Source: Epinephelus fuscoguttatus (taxonomy: Eukaryota > Chordata > Actinopteri > Perciformes > Serranidae). From it: 64,000 nt of DNA. Under the pieces are notes generated by a model, which searched no databases, was not told where the DNA came from, and was given only the letters and a program-made list of their open reading frames with translations. How positions within the stretch are numbered: the stretch's first letter is position 1; every line of letters starts with the position of its first letter. The translations under genes and the position numbers were made by a program. The stretch is taken from assembly GCF_011397635.1 (NCBI RefSeq), contig NC_064758.1, positions 19,713,013 to 19,777,012 on the forward strand, in the 5' to 3' direction. Shown one piece after another: positions 25,501-38,011 of this stretch.

Positions 25501-28500
25501 AACAAAAGGCATTTTGACGCATACATGACATTGACAGATTTAAGTTTCTGTAAAGACATTTGTTATAGTGAGGAAACAAGGATAACAGATTAATCAAAAA
25601 CAATACATTTCAGGGAGATAATACGTTCTTTTGATGTGCATGTGACTGGCTATGTCTTTTCTAAATATTTTTTATTGTGGCTTTTTGCCTTAATGAGATA
25701 GGACAGTCTAAGTGTTAAGGGTTGAGAGACAGGGGATGACATGCAGTGAGGGGCCGCTGCAGCAAGAACATTACCTTTGTTGATGGGATGCCTGCTCTAC
25801 CCATTAAGCCAGCAGACACTCCCTATGTCCTTTAAGTAATTGCTTGTGTGTTTGTTTGTGTGTGTAACTATAATACATGATGGTTTTTTTTTCTCCAGAG
25901 GAGGGCAAGAGGAAAGTCTTGCAGATAAAGTTGTCACAGGTTGTGATTGTGGGTGCGGTGGAAGGAACGAGTGTTACCATCCACTTCAGCTCCTCCCTGG
26001 ACATCCTGCAGGCTGCTCGTAAAGTCTATGGACACAGCAAAAACAAAGTCCTATGTCCTTATTCACTCAATTCAGCCGTGTGTTTGCAGGAATATTTGTT
26101 TTAAACATTTTACATGATGGGTTTTTGCTCGTCAGAGTCTAAAGTGTGTTCATAATAAAGTGGCAGTTTGCAGATAAAGTTGTCACAGGTTGTGATTGTG
26201 GGTGCGGTGGAAGGAACGAGTGTTACCATCCACTTAGTTAAAATTGTAGGGGAAGATCATCTGCAGGCTGCAAATAAAGTCTATGGACACAGCAAAATGT
26301 GACAAAGTGGTCATGACTTATTCACTCAAACCTATTAGCCACAGTGTTTGCAGGAATATTTTTGAGATTAGTTAAACATTTTGAATTGTCAAATGCATGG
26401 TGTGGTGGTTAGCACTCTTGTCACAGCAAGAGTGTGTTCATAATAAATGTGGCAGTTTGCATTAATAAGCATCTCTTTCTGTCAGGGCTTTGTGGGAAGG
26501 CTTCCTCATCAGTCCAAAGACTATAGTTAAAATTGGGGACTAGGTTAATTGATAACTCTAAATTGTCCATAGGTGTGAATGTGAGCGTGAATGGTTGTCT
26601 GTCTCAAAAGACAGCTGTGATGTGATAAAGGTGGTCATTACTAATGCCAAAATGTGTAAAACTAGACGGTTAGGGCAGCTGCCCTCAAGAGGATGAAGCG
26701 GTTAGAAGATGAATGAATGAATGAATGAATTGTCAGGATACAGAGTTTAAGTTACGTGCAGTAAATGAGATATGGCTGCAGACAAAAGAAAAATGGTGCG
26801 GCTGGTGTTTGGCTTACATTGATGTGACATTGTATCAGTGCTTTTAACATTTTGAAAAAGCAGTAAAATAGATCAAATTAGCATGACAGCTTCGAAACAT
26901 TTGTGTGTGTTTCTCTCCATGCAGGTTGTTCCAGAGAGTCAGATGTCCCGCGGTGAAAGTGAGAAAAACACTGCACCTTACCTTCTACCTGCCCCGTCTG
27001 CACCTGCACAGGTGAAAGAGATTTGTACTTGCATTTATTGTATATTAGATGTGTAACAGTTAAGTGTACTTAAAAATGCATAGGTTTGTCAGTGACGGCC
27101 ATGTTTGACAGTTCAGTGAGCTCATTAACATACTAACCAGGCTCTCCTGGTTTGTTATCACCCAAAAAGTGTAACTGTTTGTTGCTGTGTTGTGAAAATA
27201 TTCACCTGATACTTGGATCTTGAACTAAAATGCCTTAAAAACTCGCAGCCATGGCCAGTAGGGGGTGTAGAGAGCAAGGGAACCAATCATGTCAGGGTCA
27301 AGCCTTTTGATGATCTGTTGACATTGAAGACAATAGAATTGGCAGTATAATTTCTATATCCTGTAACCCCCAAAACTTTTGCACAGTGCAGTATCACATT
27401 TAAATTAACCATTTACAGAGGCGACAGAAGGATTCACAGAAATACTCATTTCAATTTTCCATCCAGATGGTGACCCCAACCAGGATGAGGATTTCAGAGT
27501 CCACCACCTTCATCAGCAGCAGTGGAGGAGGAAGTGTGCATTGTGCCAGTTCCCTCGCTGCTGTTATGTCATCAAGTAGGAAGAAGTTATCAGAATTTAA
27601 ATCCTTAAAAGATATAAAATGTACTCAAAACAGTTTAAAGATTTAGCTTATTTTCAGTGGTATCACAGATGTGTTTGTGCTGCATTTTTATTGTTTATTT
27701 GTTTACGTATTTCCATATTTGATGAATGTAGGGTTAAAAGTACAACATGCATATACCTATTATGACTGTTTTGTATTTAATTATCTTTAAAAATCTCTTT
27801 TGTTCTATGTTTCTTAATGCAGGGCTTCCTGAACCTTTTAATGTCAAGGACAGATTAGCGGTGTGAAACCTGTAGTTGGGAAGGACATAGGATAGACTCT
27901 ATTAGGTCACGTAGTGAGAGAAAAAAAATTAGTTTGATGTCAATAAATGAAACTAAAATAGATTTTACTTGTTCTTTCTTACATTCTTATTGTTCACAGA
28001 GATTCATGGAGTAAAGCAAGGCATGTTGATTGAGCTCTCAGCTGTAATGTATTCTCTTCTTTCCCCTTTAGACACTTCAGCCAAGGGTAAGGGGAAGCCG
28101 TCTCTGGAGATGGTTCGTTCAAGTGACAGGCAAGGTGAACATCACTTGGGAGAGCTAAGGACAACTGCAAAGACCTGCAGTAATGCCACAACACCTCACA
28201 GCACAATAGCAGGTGACATGACAAAACAGGTATGACACATACTGAATATACTTAATATAAAGTCAGCAAGCCCAGAATATGACATCACAGTATGTAAAAT
28301 GTGATTTTGATTAATTTTATGGTGTGTGTATCAGAGTGCTACATCTCTACAAAGCACAGCTTCCAAACTGTCCAATAAGAATAAGGTCGGCAAACACAAA
28401 AAGGTATAATGCCCAAATTATTATGTTTATATACAAAACCCAAAACCAGTGAAGTTGGCACGTTGTGTAAACCGTAAATAAAAACAGAATACAATGATTT

Positions 28501-31500
28501 GCAAATCCTTTTCAACTTATATTCAATTGAATACACTGCAAAGACAAGTTACTTAATGTTCGAACAGGTAAACTTTGTAATTTTTTGCAAATATTAGCTC
28601 ATTTGGAATTTGATGCCTGCAACATGTTTCAAAAAAGCTGGCACAAGTGGCAAAAAAGACTGAGAAAGTTGAGGAATGCTCATCAAACACTTATTTGGAA
28701 CATCCCACAGGTGAACGGGCTAATTGGGAACAGGTGGGTGCCATGATTGGGTATAAAAGCAACTTCCCTGAAATGCTCAGTCATTCACAAACAAAGATGG
28801 GGCGAGGGTCACCACTTAGTGAACAAATGCGTGAGCTGAGTGTCGAACAGTTTAAGAACAACATTCCTCAACGAGCTATTGCAAGAAATTTAGGGATTTC
28901 ATCATCTACGGTCTGTAATATCATCAAAAGGTTCAGAGAATCTGGAGAAATCACTGCACGTAAGCGACAAGGCCGAAAACCAAAATTGAATGCCCGTGAC
29001 CTTCGATCCCTCAGGCGGTACTGCATCAAAAACCGACATCAGTGTGTAAAGGACATCACCACATAGAAAACCACTGTCAGTAACTACAGTTATCACATCT
29101 GCAAGTGTTAAAACTCTACAATGCAAAGCCATTTATCAACAGCACTCAGAAACGCTGGGCCCGAGCTCATCTAAGATGGACTGATGCAAAGTGGAAAAGT
29201 GTTCTGTGGTCTGAGTCCACATTTCAAATTGTTTTTGGAAACTGTGGACGTCGTGTCCTCCGGACCAAAGAGGAAAAGAACCATCCGGACTGTTATAGGC
29301 GCAAAGTTCAAAAGCCAGCATCTGTGATGGAATGGGGGTGTATTAGTGCCCAAGGCATGGGCAACTTACACATATGTGAAGGCACCATTAATGCTGAAAG
29401 GTACATACAGGTTTTGGAGCAACATATGTTGCCATCCAAGCAACGTCTTTTTCATGGACGCCCCTGCTTATTTCAGCAAGACAATGCCAAGCCACATTCT
29501 GCACGTGTTACAACAGCATGGCTCCATAGTAAAAGAGTGCGGGTACTAGACTGGCTTGCCTGTAGTCCAGACCTGTCTCCCATTGAAAATGTGTGGCGCA
29601 TTATGAAGCGTAAAATACGACAACGGAGACCCCGGACTGTTGAACAACTTAAGCTGTACATCAAGCAAGAATGGGAAAGAGTTCCACCTGAAAAGCTTCA
29701 AAAATTCTTCTCAGTTCCCAAACGTTTACTGAGTGTCGTTAAAAGGAAAGGCGATGTAACACAGTGGTAAAAAGGCCCCTGTGCCAACTTTTTTGCAATG
29801 TGTTGCTGCCTTTAAATTCTAAGTTAATGATTATTTGCAAAAAAAAAAATAAAGTTTCTCAGTTTGAACATTAAACATCTTGTCTTTGCAGTGTATTCAA
29901 TTGAATATAAGTTGAAAAGGATTTGCAAATCATTGTATTCTGTTTTTATCTACGATTTACATAACGTGCCAACTTCACTGGTTTTGGGTTTTGTATAAAG
30001 TTAAGCCATGTGTTTTCTACCTTTGCACATACAGGTATGAGGGTGTAATGCAAATTTTGAATCTGCTTCAAAGTCGTAGTTACACAACACGTATCATTCT
30101 GTTGCACCTGTCGTCTCTGCTTGTCGTACAGAATGTACCACTGGCAAAAGCAGCAGATGTGGTTCCAGCTGGACAGGGAGAGGAACAGTCTCTGGGTATT
30201 TTATCACTATAGTGACTCACTGTACACTTAAGCTCAAGCTGAAAGTACAGCTACATTGTAATTCTTAAGACTCTTGAACCCACCACTGATATTTTTACTT
30301 ACAGAGTCCAGTTTTGTGCCTGACACCCAACCCAAAACTGGGAGAAACATGTAAGCACTGTGAAGAATCTGCTGCCATTAGAGCAGCCAATGCTCTGATT
30401 GTTAATGCTGTGAGTTTGTGTTGATACAGTATGTGTGTATATCTTTGTTCAAACTGCAGATCTATGAACTGGAGCAAACTGTCAGTTTCTGAAATGCTAA
30501 TGATGCCCACACAGAAAATCAGTTCTCTGCCAAGACCTGGTGAGCAAAGAAGTCATCAAATATTGTTACTATCTTTCAGACATCACTAAATGTTTTGTAT
30601 ATTAAAGACTAGTAACACAGACAGAGCCTGGCTAGTGAAAAAAACTGTCATCAAACTTGTATTTTGTTTCTACATTAAATTACTTCTTCTCTTTAGAGTC
30701 TCAGTCAAGTTTGGCAGGACAACAGGAGAGCCTGTCCTCAGCACAGACATCGTCAGTTGCAGGCTCGAGCTCAATCAGCCAAAAGCAACTTCACATACAG
30801 CTCACCCAGCGCCTGCAGCAGGTCCTCAGAGAGAGGAACCAAGATCCGGCACATCAGGAGCCATCTGCACCCCACAGAAACATGTCTGACATCAGAGAGG
30901 ACTCTAAAGGCAGAAGCTCTATGGAGCAGTGTGCTGCAAAACTGTGTTCTCCCAAAAAGCAGCAGGCCCAGAGGAATGGCCTGACCAAAGGGAAGAGTAA
31001 ACGGCAGATGTCACTGGAGACAGATGCAGATGCAGTCAAAGCTCCAGCCAAGGCCTCCACAGCTAAAGCTCCGCAGAAGGGAACACCACAGAAAGGGAAG
31101 GCTGACACTAACAGGAACCTTTCAAGCAAAGAGAAGGTATGAAATCTGCGAGCTTAAGGCATGTTACTAATTTAAGGTTAGAAATGTTGTATATTGTGAT
31201 TCTCACACCTTCTATTGTTTCTGTGCAGAGAGATGCAGAGGTTGCAGGCAGCATGGTGAAGCTCATCTCTAGCCGCTATGACAGTAACACCAAATCCACA
31301 GCAAAAGATACTGCAGACACAATCCCTCAGAGCTGGATTCCTCCTCTTGTCAACAGGTATACACACAGATGACTGTAGGGCTACATTGTGTTGTACTGTA
31401 GTAAAGGAACTAATGTCATCGCTAACATACTGTAGCTGTGCAGCTTATTGACCGTGTTTTTGTTTTAGGCCAGTCTTCAATATGGGCTGGTTATCAACCT

Positions 31501-32255
31501 CTAAAGTAAGTCATTGTTACTATGTGGTGAGGAGCAAGTTTAAGTTACTTTTCTTCTGCTTGATTTTCTAAATAACATCTTTATCTGCTGTAGAGAGAAG
31601 TATCTGGAGCTGTAGGCGTCATGAAATCTTACAGTAAAACCACAACAAACTCTACGAGGCAGAGGTGATATAATCAAGTTAAAACATTTGAGGTCCATTT
31701 TGATATTTCAGTGGCTTTCAGTGCATTTTAGGAAGCATTTATTGTCTTTTTTTCTGTTGTACAGAAAAGATGTTTTTGCATTTAACTTTGATGCATCATT
31801 GAGTGCTGGGGTAAATATTTCTAATTACTAATAACTAATGTTATTTTATATCTCAACACCTTACACATGGATACTCAGTATGCCATAATAGTATTTTAAG
31901 TCTGTTTAATTGCTCTTTAGGGAAAGAACAAAACCTTCACTAACACTTCTGCCACATCAATCAGGTTGGTCTGACAGCTGAAAATCGCCTGTGTACTGTT
32001 GAGAAATGTAACCTTTGAAACAGTAACATTTTATTAAGGTTTATATTAAAAACTAGTTTCATATCTCCTGTATTGTTTTACAGCGCCATCCACGACTCCT
32101 CAGCACTCAGCACAACCAAGAAAGGACAACCTGTGGCAAAAGTATGCCTTCATTGCACTGCATATGTCTGGAAAAAATAATGAAAGCCTGCTTTTCAAAA
32201 GTCATGGTTTGCACTTAACTGGGAAGGAATTATGTAGCCCAGCCAATAAACAACC

Positions 32256-32291
<36 letters not shown>

Positions 32292-35200
32292 TCACCTCGT
32301 GTGTTGCAGGAGAAGCGGTATGTGAAGAGGCATCTGTTCAGTGACACAGACACAGACTGTGTCACGACAGATGTCAGCTGGTTGAGGGAATCAAGCAGGA
32401 AACCCAAACCCAAAGTTACCAAATACTCCAGGCAGGCGCCCGTCAAGTCCAAAGCTGTGTCACCTCATACTTCATGTAGGCCATTAAAGCCACACATTCA
32501 TGCTGCTCACAATCTGGAATTCATTACATGAGGACTGAATGTCGATACAGTCATCTGACATTATATTTCCATAAACATGCTGGGCTTTCTTTTATTACAG
32601 ATGAGTTTCCAGGTGTACCCCCACCCTCTCAAAAACCTGTAAAGGACAATACCAAACCCAGTAAGGTAAGGCAGTAATGTGCTTCTAGCCTACGATGCAC
32701 TATCCCAGTCGGCCACAGTGTGTCATTGTTGTTAAATCTGTAGAAGCCTGATGTGAAGAAGAGAATGGAGCAGCCGAATAAGACAGTGAAGCCAGCAGTA
32801 GAGCCAAAGAGACCACATGCAGCAGGCAGGAGGCCCCAGAGAACTGCAGCCACCTTTATCAAAAGCTACAGGGAGACAGACACTGATGACAGCCAGTCAG
32901 AACCAGAGGAGCCTCCTGTTTCCAAGGCAAAATACTTTCCTATATCTTACGTCGCATTGTCCTCCAGTTATTGCTCTTATTGTGTATGCAAATGTATATA
33001 CAACAATGTGTGTCCTAATGGCAATATTTTATCTCCAATATCCATTTGAATTTGAAAAATGGCAGTCAATTATTGTGCTGTTGGAAATAGACTAAAATCA
33101 CACTGTGTTTGTCTGCATAATAATAGCACTCCTCCACTCATCATCTGGAGAAAGCTGAGAAACCTCACGAGGCTGCTCAAGTGACAAAGAAAAACACTGC
33201 CAGCAAACAACCAACCAGAAGTTATCTGGAGATAGACAGCAACTGTCATAGCAGCGGGGCAGAGTTGGAGTCAGAGCAGCCACGTTTCTCCAAGGTAGAG
33301 GTCACTCTGTTTACATCTCATGTATCCATATCTCCACATGCTAACAATTTATGTGACTTTGGTACTGACATTTTAATGAGGTAACAAGCTGGTAAGTGGG
33401 TGGGTATGTATTAGTTAGCATCAAATAAAAAAATGTGAATACAACTACATTAGAGCTCACAGTGAACTCCACAGACGGATGCAGTTGTTGTGCAAGCATC
33501 ATACAGTGTTTTTAGAGCTACTGTTTTTGAAACAAAATTACACTTAGCTCATTGACAGTCTGTTACAGAAATGTTGTAGCCTGTTACAGAAATATTTAAG
33601 TCCTTTTCGGTTTGTCTGCCAACAGACATATTTTGTAGGCCAGCAGGGGAAGAGTGAGAAGACCAGTTTGGAGGTGCCAGAGGTAAAGAAGGGAAAGAAC
33701 ACCTCCTCTGAGCAATCCACAGATCTGAGAAAGCCATCTGGTCTCAAGGTGGGAGCCCAGTCCTCTATTCAGGTCATTCCAGCTTACCTTTTGAACAGTG
33801 TTAGGCTTTGTGAGGTAACATTTAAGATAACATACCTAGATACAGCCTACTGTATATTATTCAAAATAAAGAGGCGAAAAAATGTCAAGATGTTTCTTTT
33901 TAGCTGTATTAAGCTGCGATTGGCCCATGGCCTTGAATGTGAATATTCACATTGTGGTACAGACTGTTGATCATCAAGAAGCACTGTGTTTCAGCAGCAG
34001 AGGCCTGAGAATGTTCTCCCAGAAACTTCCAGAAAGTTGAGTAAGAAACATGTCGTCCCTGCTCGAGAACAGATGAATGGATTGAAGGATTCCCGGGCTG
34101 CCCGCCAGACCTCTTTCTGTCCGTCCCCTCCTTTGATCGAGAGGATGAGATGTAAGACTGGAAATCCACTCACCAGCTCTTAGATAACAGTCACATGACT
34201 TTTTTTGACATCAGTTAATGTTTCACAGTTGGTGAAATGGTTTGTTAATTCAATTACAGTGGCCACACGGTATGTTACCTAAGAGCCTTTTGACACAGTT
34301 GAAATTTGTTTTCCCAACACTGAAAAGATTGTTAAGTAAGATAATGTTTGATTTTCACTTACTGTAGAGACACTGCAGGTTTATTTAACTAGCTCAAAAG
34401 CACATCAAAGATCTGCCTTTTGAGATTATTATTATGCAAAGTGTCACTTATGAGATATTTTGTACAAACCCTTGTGAAACTATAAAAAGTGTGTATTAAT
34501 CCATGTTTGCATTAGATACATTTTCACTTTCACCTTCATGCAAAAAGTTTTAAAAGTGTTGACCCTATTGCTCCCCAACCTGTTAACTGTAAACTGATAT
34601 GTAGAAAAGCATGTATATATTGACCTTCTGCTCTCTGTGCAACTTTTGAAGCCAGTTGTTTTAACACCTGTATTTATTCTGGACCCTCACAGCTGCCCCG
34701 ATGTCACCTCCAACCTTGGGTTTGACCTGCTCCCCTCTCCTCACTCCGCGGGGATCCCCACTCCCTGCCTCTCCCGACCCTCCCAGCGCAGACACCCCCT
34801 CGCCAATCCCACTGCTATCCAAACCTCACTCTACAGTCAGCAGTAAAGGAAACTGCAGGCCCTCCTCTTTCTACAGTGCAGACAAGAAGCGCAGCAAATC
34901 CAAGACTCAGTCCGTCCACTCTGGCCCCTCTCTGCCTTCACTGACCCCCATTGGTCGAACCTCTGCAGCAGGGGCTCCCATTGGACGTAGTGCAGCAAAG
35001 GTAAAACAGCATCTCTCTGACACTGTATGTACATCTCATGGATTCTGTTACAGGTTACAGTCACATTAACATACCACATTGCCTTCACCCCACTAATTCA
35101 TACAGTATCTGGGCAGTGTATCTCGGAATATGTTAAAGTAGTCACTTTATTATCTTTAAGATGTTTAAGTACTCACCTCAGACTCTGTAGGGAGTTCTCT

Positions 35201-37962
35201 GGCATTTAACATCTTCCAGTGATTCAAACACCTTTACACTACATGGAAGTCATTGATGTCACTCAACAGTCACGTGAGAATCACTAGAGTGTCATGGAGG
35301 TGCGAATTATTAGATGACCGAAGGACTTCATAATGAGTAACCTAGAATTTAAGGTAGTAGGTCTGTGACCTAAACATGGCTGGTTGAAATTCTTAGACCA
35401 GCTGAGAAAATGTGGGCTGAGACAGTAAAGAAGCAGCATCTCCCTCTGTAAACAATCATCTTTGAGTTTTGAGGTTCTCTCTTTAAGCACTTTGGTTACA
35501 CTGAATCTCAAAGTGCCAAACCCTCAACTGCTAACAGAGGACTGAGATTATCCCAAGCCTTTCTCAGGGGTAAATGTGTGTAACCATGAGTCTGAAGTGG
35601 CCATTTGAGATTCAACTTTTCCTGATAAATACATCTCATACTTACACAGAAAATGTTGGAATAGCACACCATGATCTGAAGGATTAAACAGCATGATTGA
35701 AATGACCTATTTAAGTCCAAGCAGAGCAGTTAATAGCACTGCAACACTTCATCTGTGCCTCTTAATGCATTGTTGAAAATGTCTATCTCTCCACTGTCCC
35801 TGATCCATGACAGACATGGTGAATAGATAACCACTAAAAGAGGAGCCATATTTCTTCTTGCCCATCATTTTCTCATCACTTTCTGTCCCTCTCCATTCCT
35901 TTATTTGTGTCCAGATAAGTCCAGTCCAGCAGGGTCTACCCTCCACACCTCAATCTCCTTTGTCTCTGTCCACTCGGCACCTGTTGACATCCACACTTCT
36001 CGAGCTGGACAAGCCTTCCATGCCCTCTCCTCCTCAGTCTCCTATCCCTGAAGACACCACCAACTATGGGAACTGCCATGACTTTAGTAAGGTGTCTTCA
36101 GTGTCCTGGGTTTCACAGAGCCAGTCGTCTTCTAAGTCGTCAGTGCTCAGTAGCAGAGTGAAGGACAGCCACACTGCTGCCCTGGCTGTGCCTCATAAAA
36201 CAGAGGTAGGGCTTCACCACACTTTATCTTTTATGAGAAACTGACTATAATTGGATGGGTAGATGCACTGACAAAACATCAACTGAATTGTTGTGGTTTT
36301 AAAACAGCCGTTGCAATCAAACAAGTGACTAATGCATTACTGTCCATCCTGACAGAAAACACCATCTTTAGACCAAAACTCGAAGTCTGATCAGCTTCAT
36401 ATCTCAGGTAAAAGATCTTCTGTGTTCAGCTTGGTTGTTGACAAGTGCTACAATCTCACCCTGTAGCTAGGCCCCATTTACAACATTTCATCTATTGTAA
36501 TTCCCTCAGATGGTGGTCAAACCCCTGATCTGTTTTAGAGGAAGTCCCTGTGTTAAGAAACAGTTGTATGCTGGGTAATGTATTGTAACTGCTGGTTGTT
36601 CTTACAGGACCCAGTCGCAAGCGCCACATCTCATCCAGTAATTCTGAGAAAGATGAGAAGGAAGAGAGGAAGAAAAGCAAGATGAGAGGACAGCGTTCTC
36701 CTCGGTTGAAACCAAGAAAGTTGTTCAAGTCCTGTAAGTTTTCATCACTGCTAAGTAAACTAGTTGTCACTTCGATCTGGAAAAACATCTATTGAGAAAT
36801 CAGTGTCTCTCTTGTAGAGAAATGCACATGGCACCCTGAAAAACATCCACATAAATCACGCACAAGTATGATGAATGTCACCATGTTTTTGACAACACGA
36901 GGAATGTGTACCGTCATTTCATTAACCAACCAAACTCTTTGGTTTGATTTTATTTTTGAGATACTCTATAATTAAGTTCAGTTACTTACATATTATATGC
37001 TACGCAGTTAACACAACACTTAGACAAAGTGTTAGGTTCTAAAACTTGACCACCTTTACTAGTTTTACCTTGAATATCAGCTATGACTCCTACGTGAGAT
37101 AAGTTGGGGTAAAAAAAAGGGATGAGTTTTGGGCAAAAAAACTATTTGCAGCCTGTATAATTTATATAAATGTTTTTGGGATGTTAATGGATCAGTGAGA
37201 TTATCTGTTACCCTCAGTTGCTGAGGTGTCTGCTGAGGGTGAGCTAAGTCAAGTGATATCTTCGTCCCACACGATGAGCTCCAGTCACTGGGAGGCTGAA
37301 GTGGGGGATGGAGACATGGACGCGGATGAAGATTTTGAGGTGCCAAAAATTGCCGTAAACCCGAGTAATCTGTGCCAGCAATTCAGCTCTGAGCTGAAGA
37401 AGAAGTTCCAGGTTGGACACACACACACACACACAGACACATATGCAGCAACACACATTTATATAGTCAACAGGGAGAGAGAATGAGCGGCAGTTATTTT
37501 ATTACTGACACACCACTTTATGTAGTTTCCTTCATTTGCAGAATGAAAATAATGTGCATTTTTTACAGACCCTTTTAGGGCCGACGTCAAAATGCCGTCA
37601 GTTTGTTAGCTGGAGGCAAAACACAACTCATCACCACAGGTCTGTAGGCTACATAGGAGTCTTAAAATGTTGTCTTGTTGTGTTACTGGGTGCTAGAAGA
37701 GGAGTCACAGCTCAAAATATAAATTTGAGGGGCGTAAGTAGCTTAGTAGATAGCGCCAGCGCCCCATGTATAGAGGCAATTCCTCACTGCAGCGGTCGCA
37801 AGCTCGACTCCGGCTTGCAACCCTTTGCTGCATGTCGTCCCCCCACTATCTCTCTCTCCCCACTTCACACTCTTCACTCTGTTCTGTCCATTAAAGGTGA
37901 AAAAGCCCCAAAAAATAATCTTAAAAAATATTTATACATATGTATGTATGTATGTATGTATG

Positions 37963-38011
<49 letters not shown>

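Larger units (their letters stand above)
22511..26047 (+). other. sycp2: sycp2 exons 1-14: N-terminal ARM-like and SPT16M-like module
   Basis: Exons: 22511-22534, 22618-22758, 22848-22979, 23075-23179, 23264-23288, 23751-23836, 23945-24039, 24138-24172, 24266-24408, 24554-24606, 24835-24880, 25144-25248, 25362-25422, 25899-26047 (400 codons). Residues about 1-230 match the armadillo-like domain and about 240-395 the SPT16M-like domain known from mouse SYCP2. Exon 14 ends GHSKNK and reads into a stop if not spliced; the donor is weak (AAA|GTCCTA). Exon 3 must end before ATGAGTATAC and exon 4 begin ATGGTGCAG to keep the frame. Confidence 0.92.
26925..36733 (+). other. sycp2: sycp2 exons 15-38: long disordered, charged linker
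   Basis: Exons: 26925-27011, 27467-27575, 28072-28229, 28335-28403, 30132-30195, 30305-30350, 30460-30539, 30697-31136, 31229-31356, 31469-31505, 31594-31664, 31765-31810, 31921-31964, 32084-32141, 32310-32475, 32601-32665, 32744-32926, 33127-33294, 33626-33748, 33995-34151, 34693-35000, 35915-36205, 36356-36407, 36608-36733. The protein is rich in Lys, Ser, Pro and Thr, with an SK/SP-rich section (exon 35) and a basic patch RKKSKMRGQRSPRLKPRK. Human-like anchors are VVPESQ, SNTSAKGKGKPSLEM, KDVFAFNFDA, LFSDTDTDC and SRKRHISSSNS. Functional detail of this linker is poorly known. Confidence 0.85.

Noticed and set aside
28000-28020. Possible 21-base sycp2 microexon followed by a GC-AG intron
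   Set aside because: The implied intron is only 51 bases. Joining exon 16 directly to 28,072 gives SSNTSAKGKGKPSLEM, which matches the human protein better.
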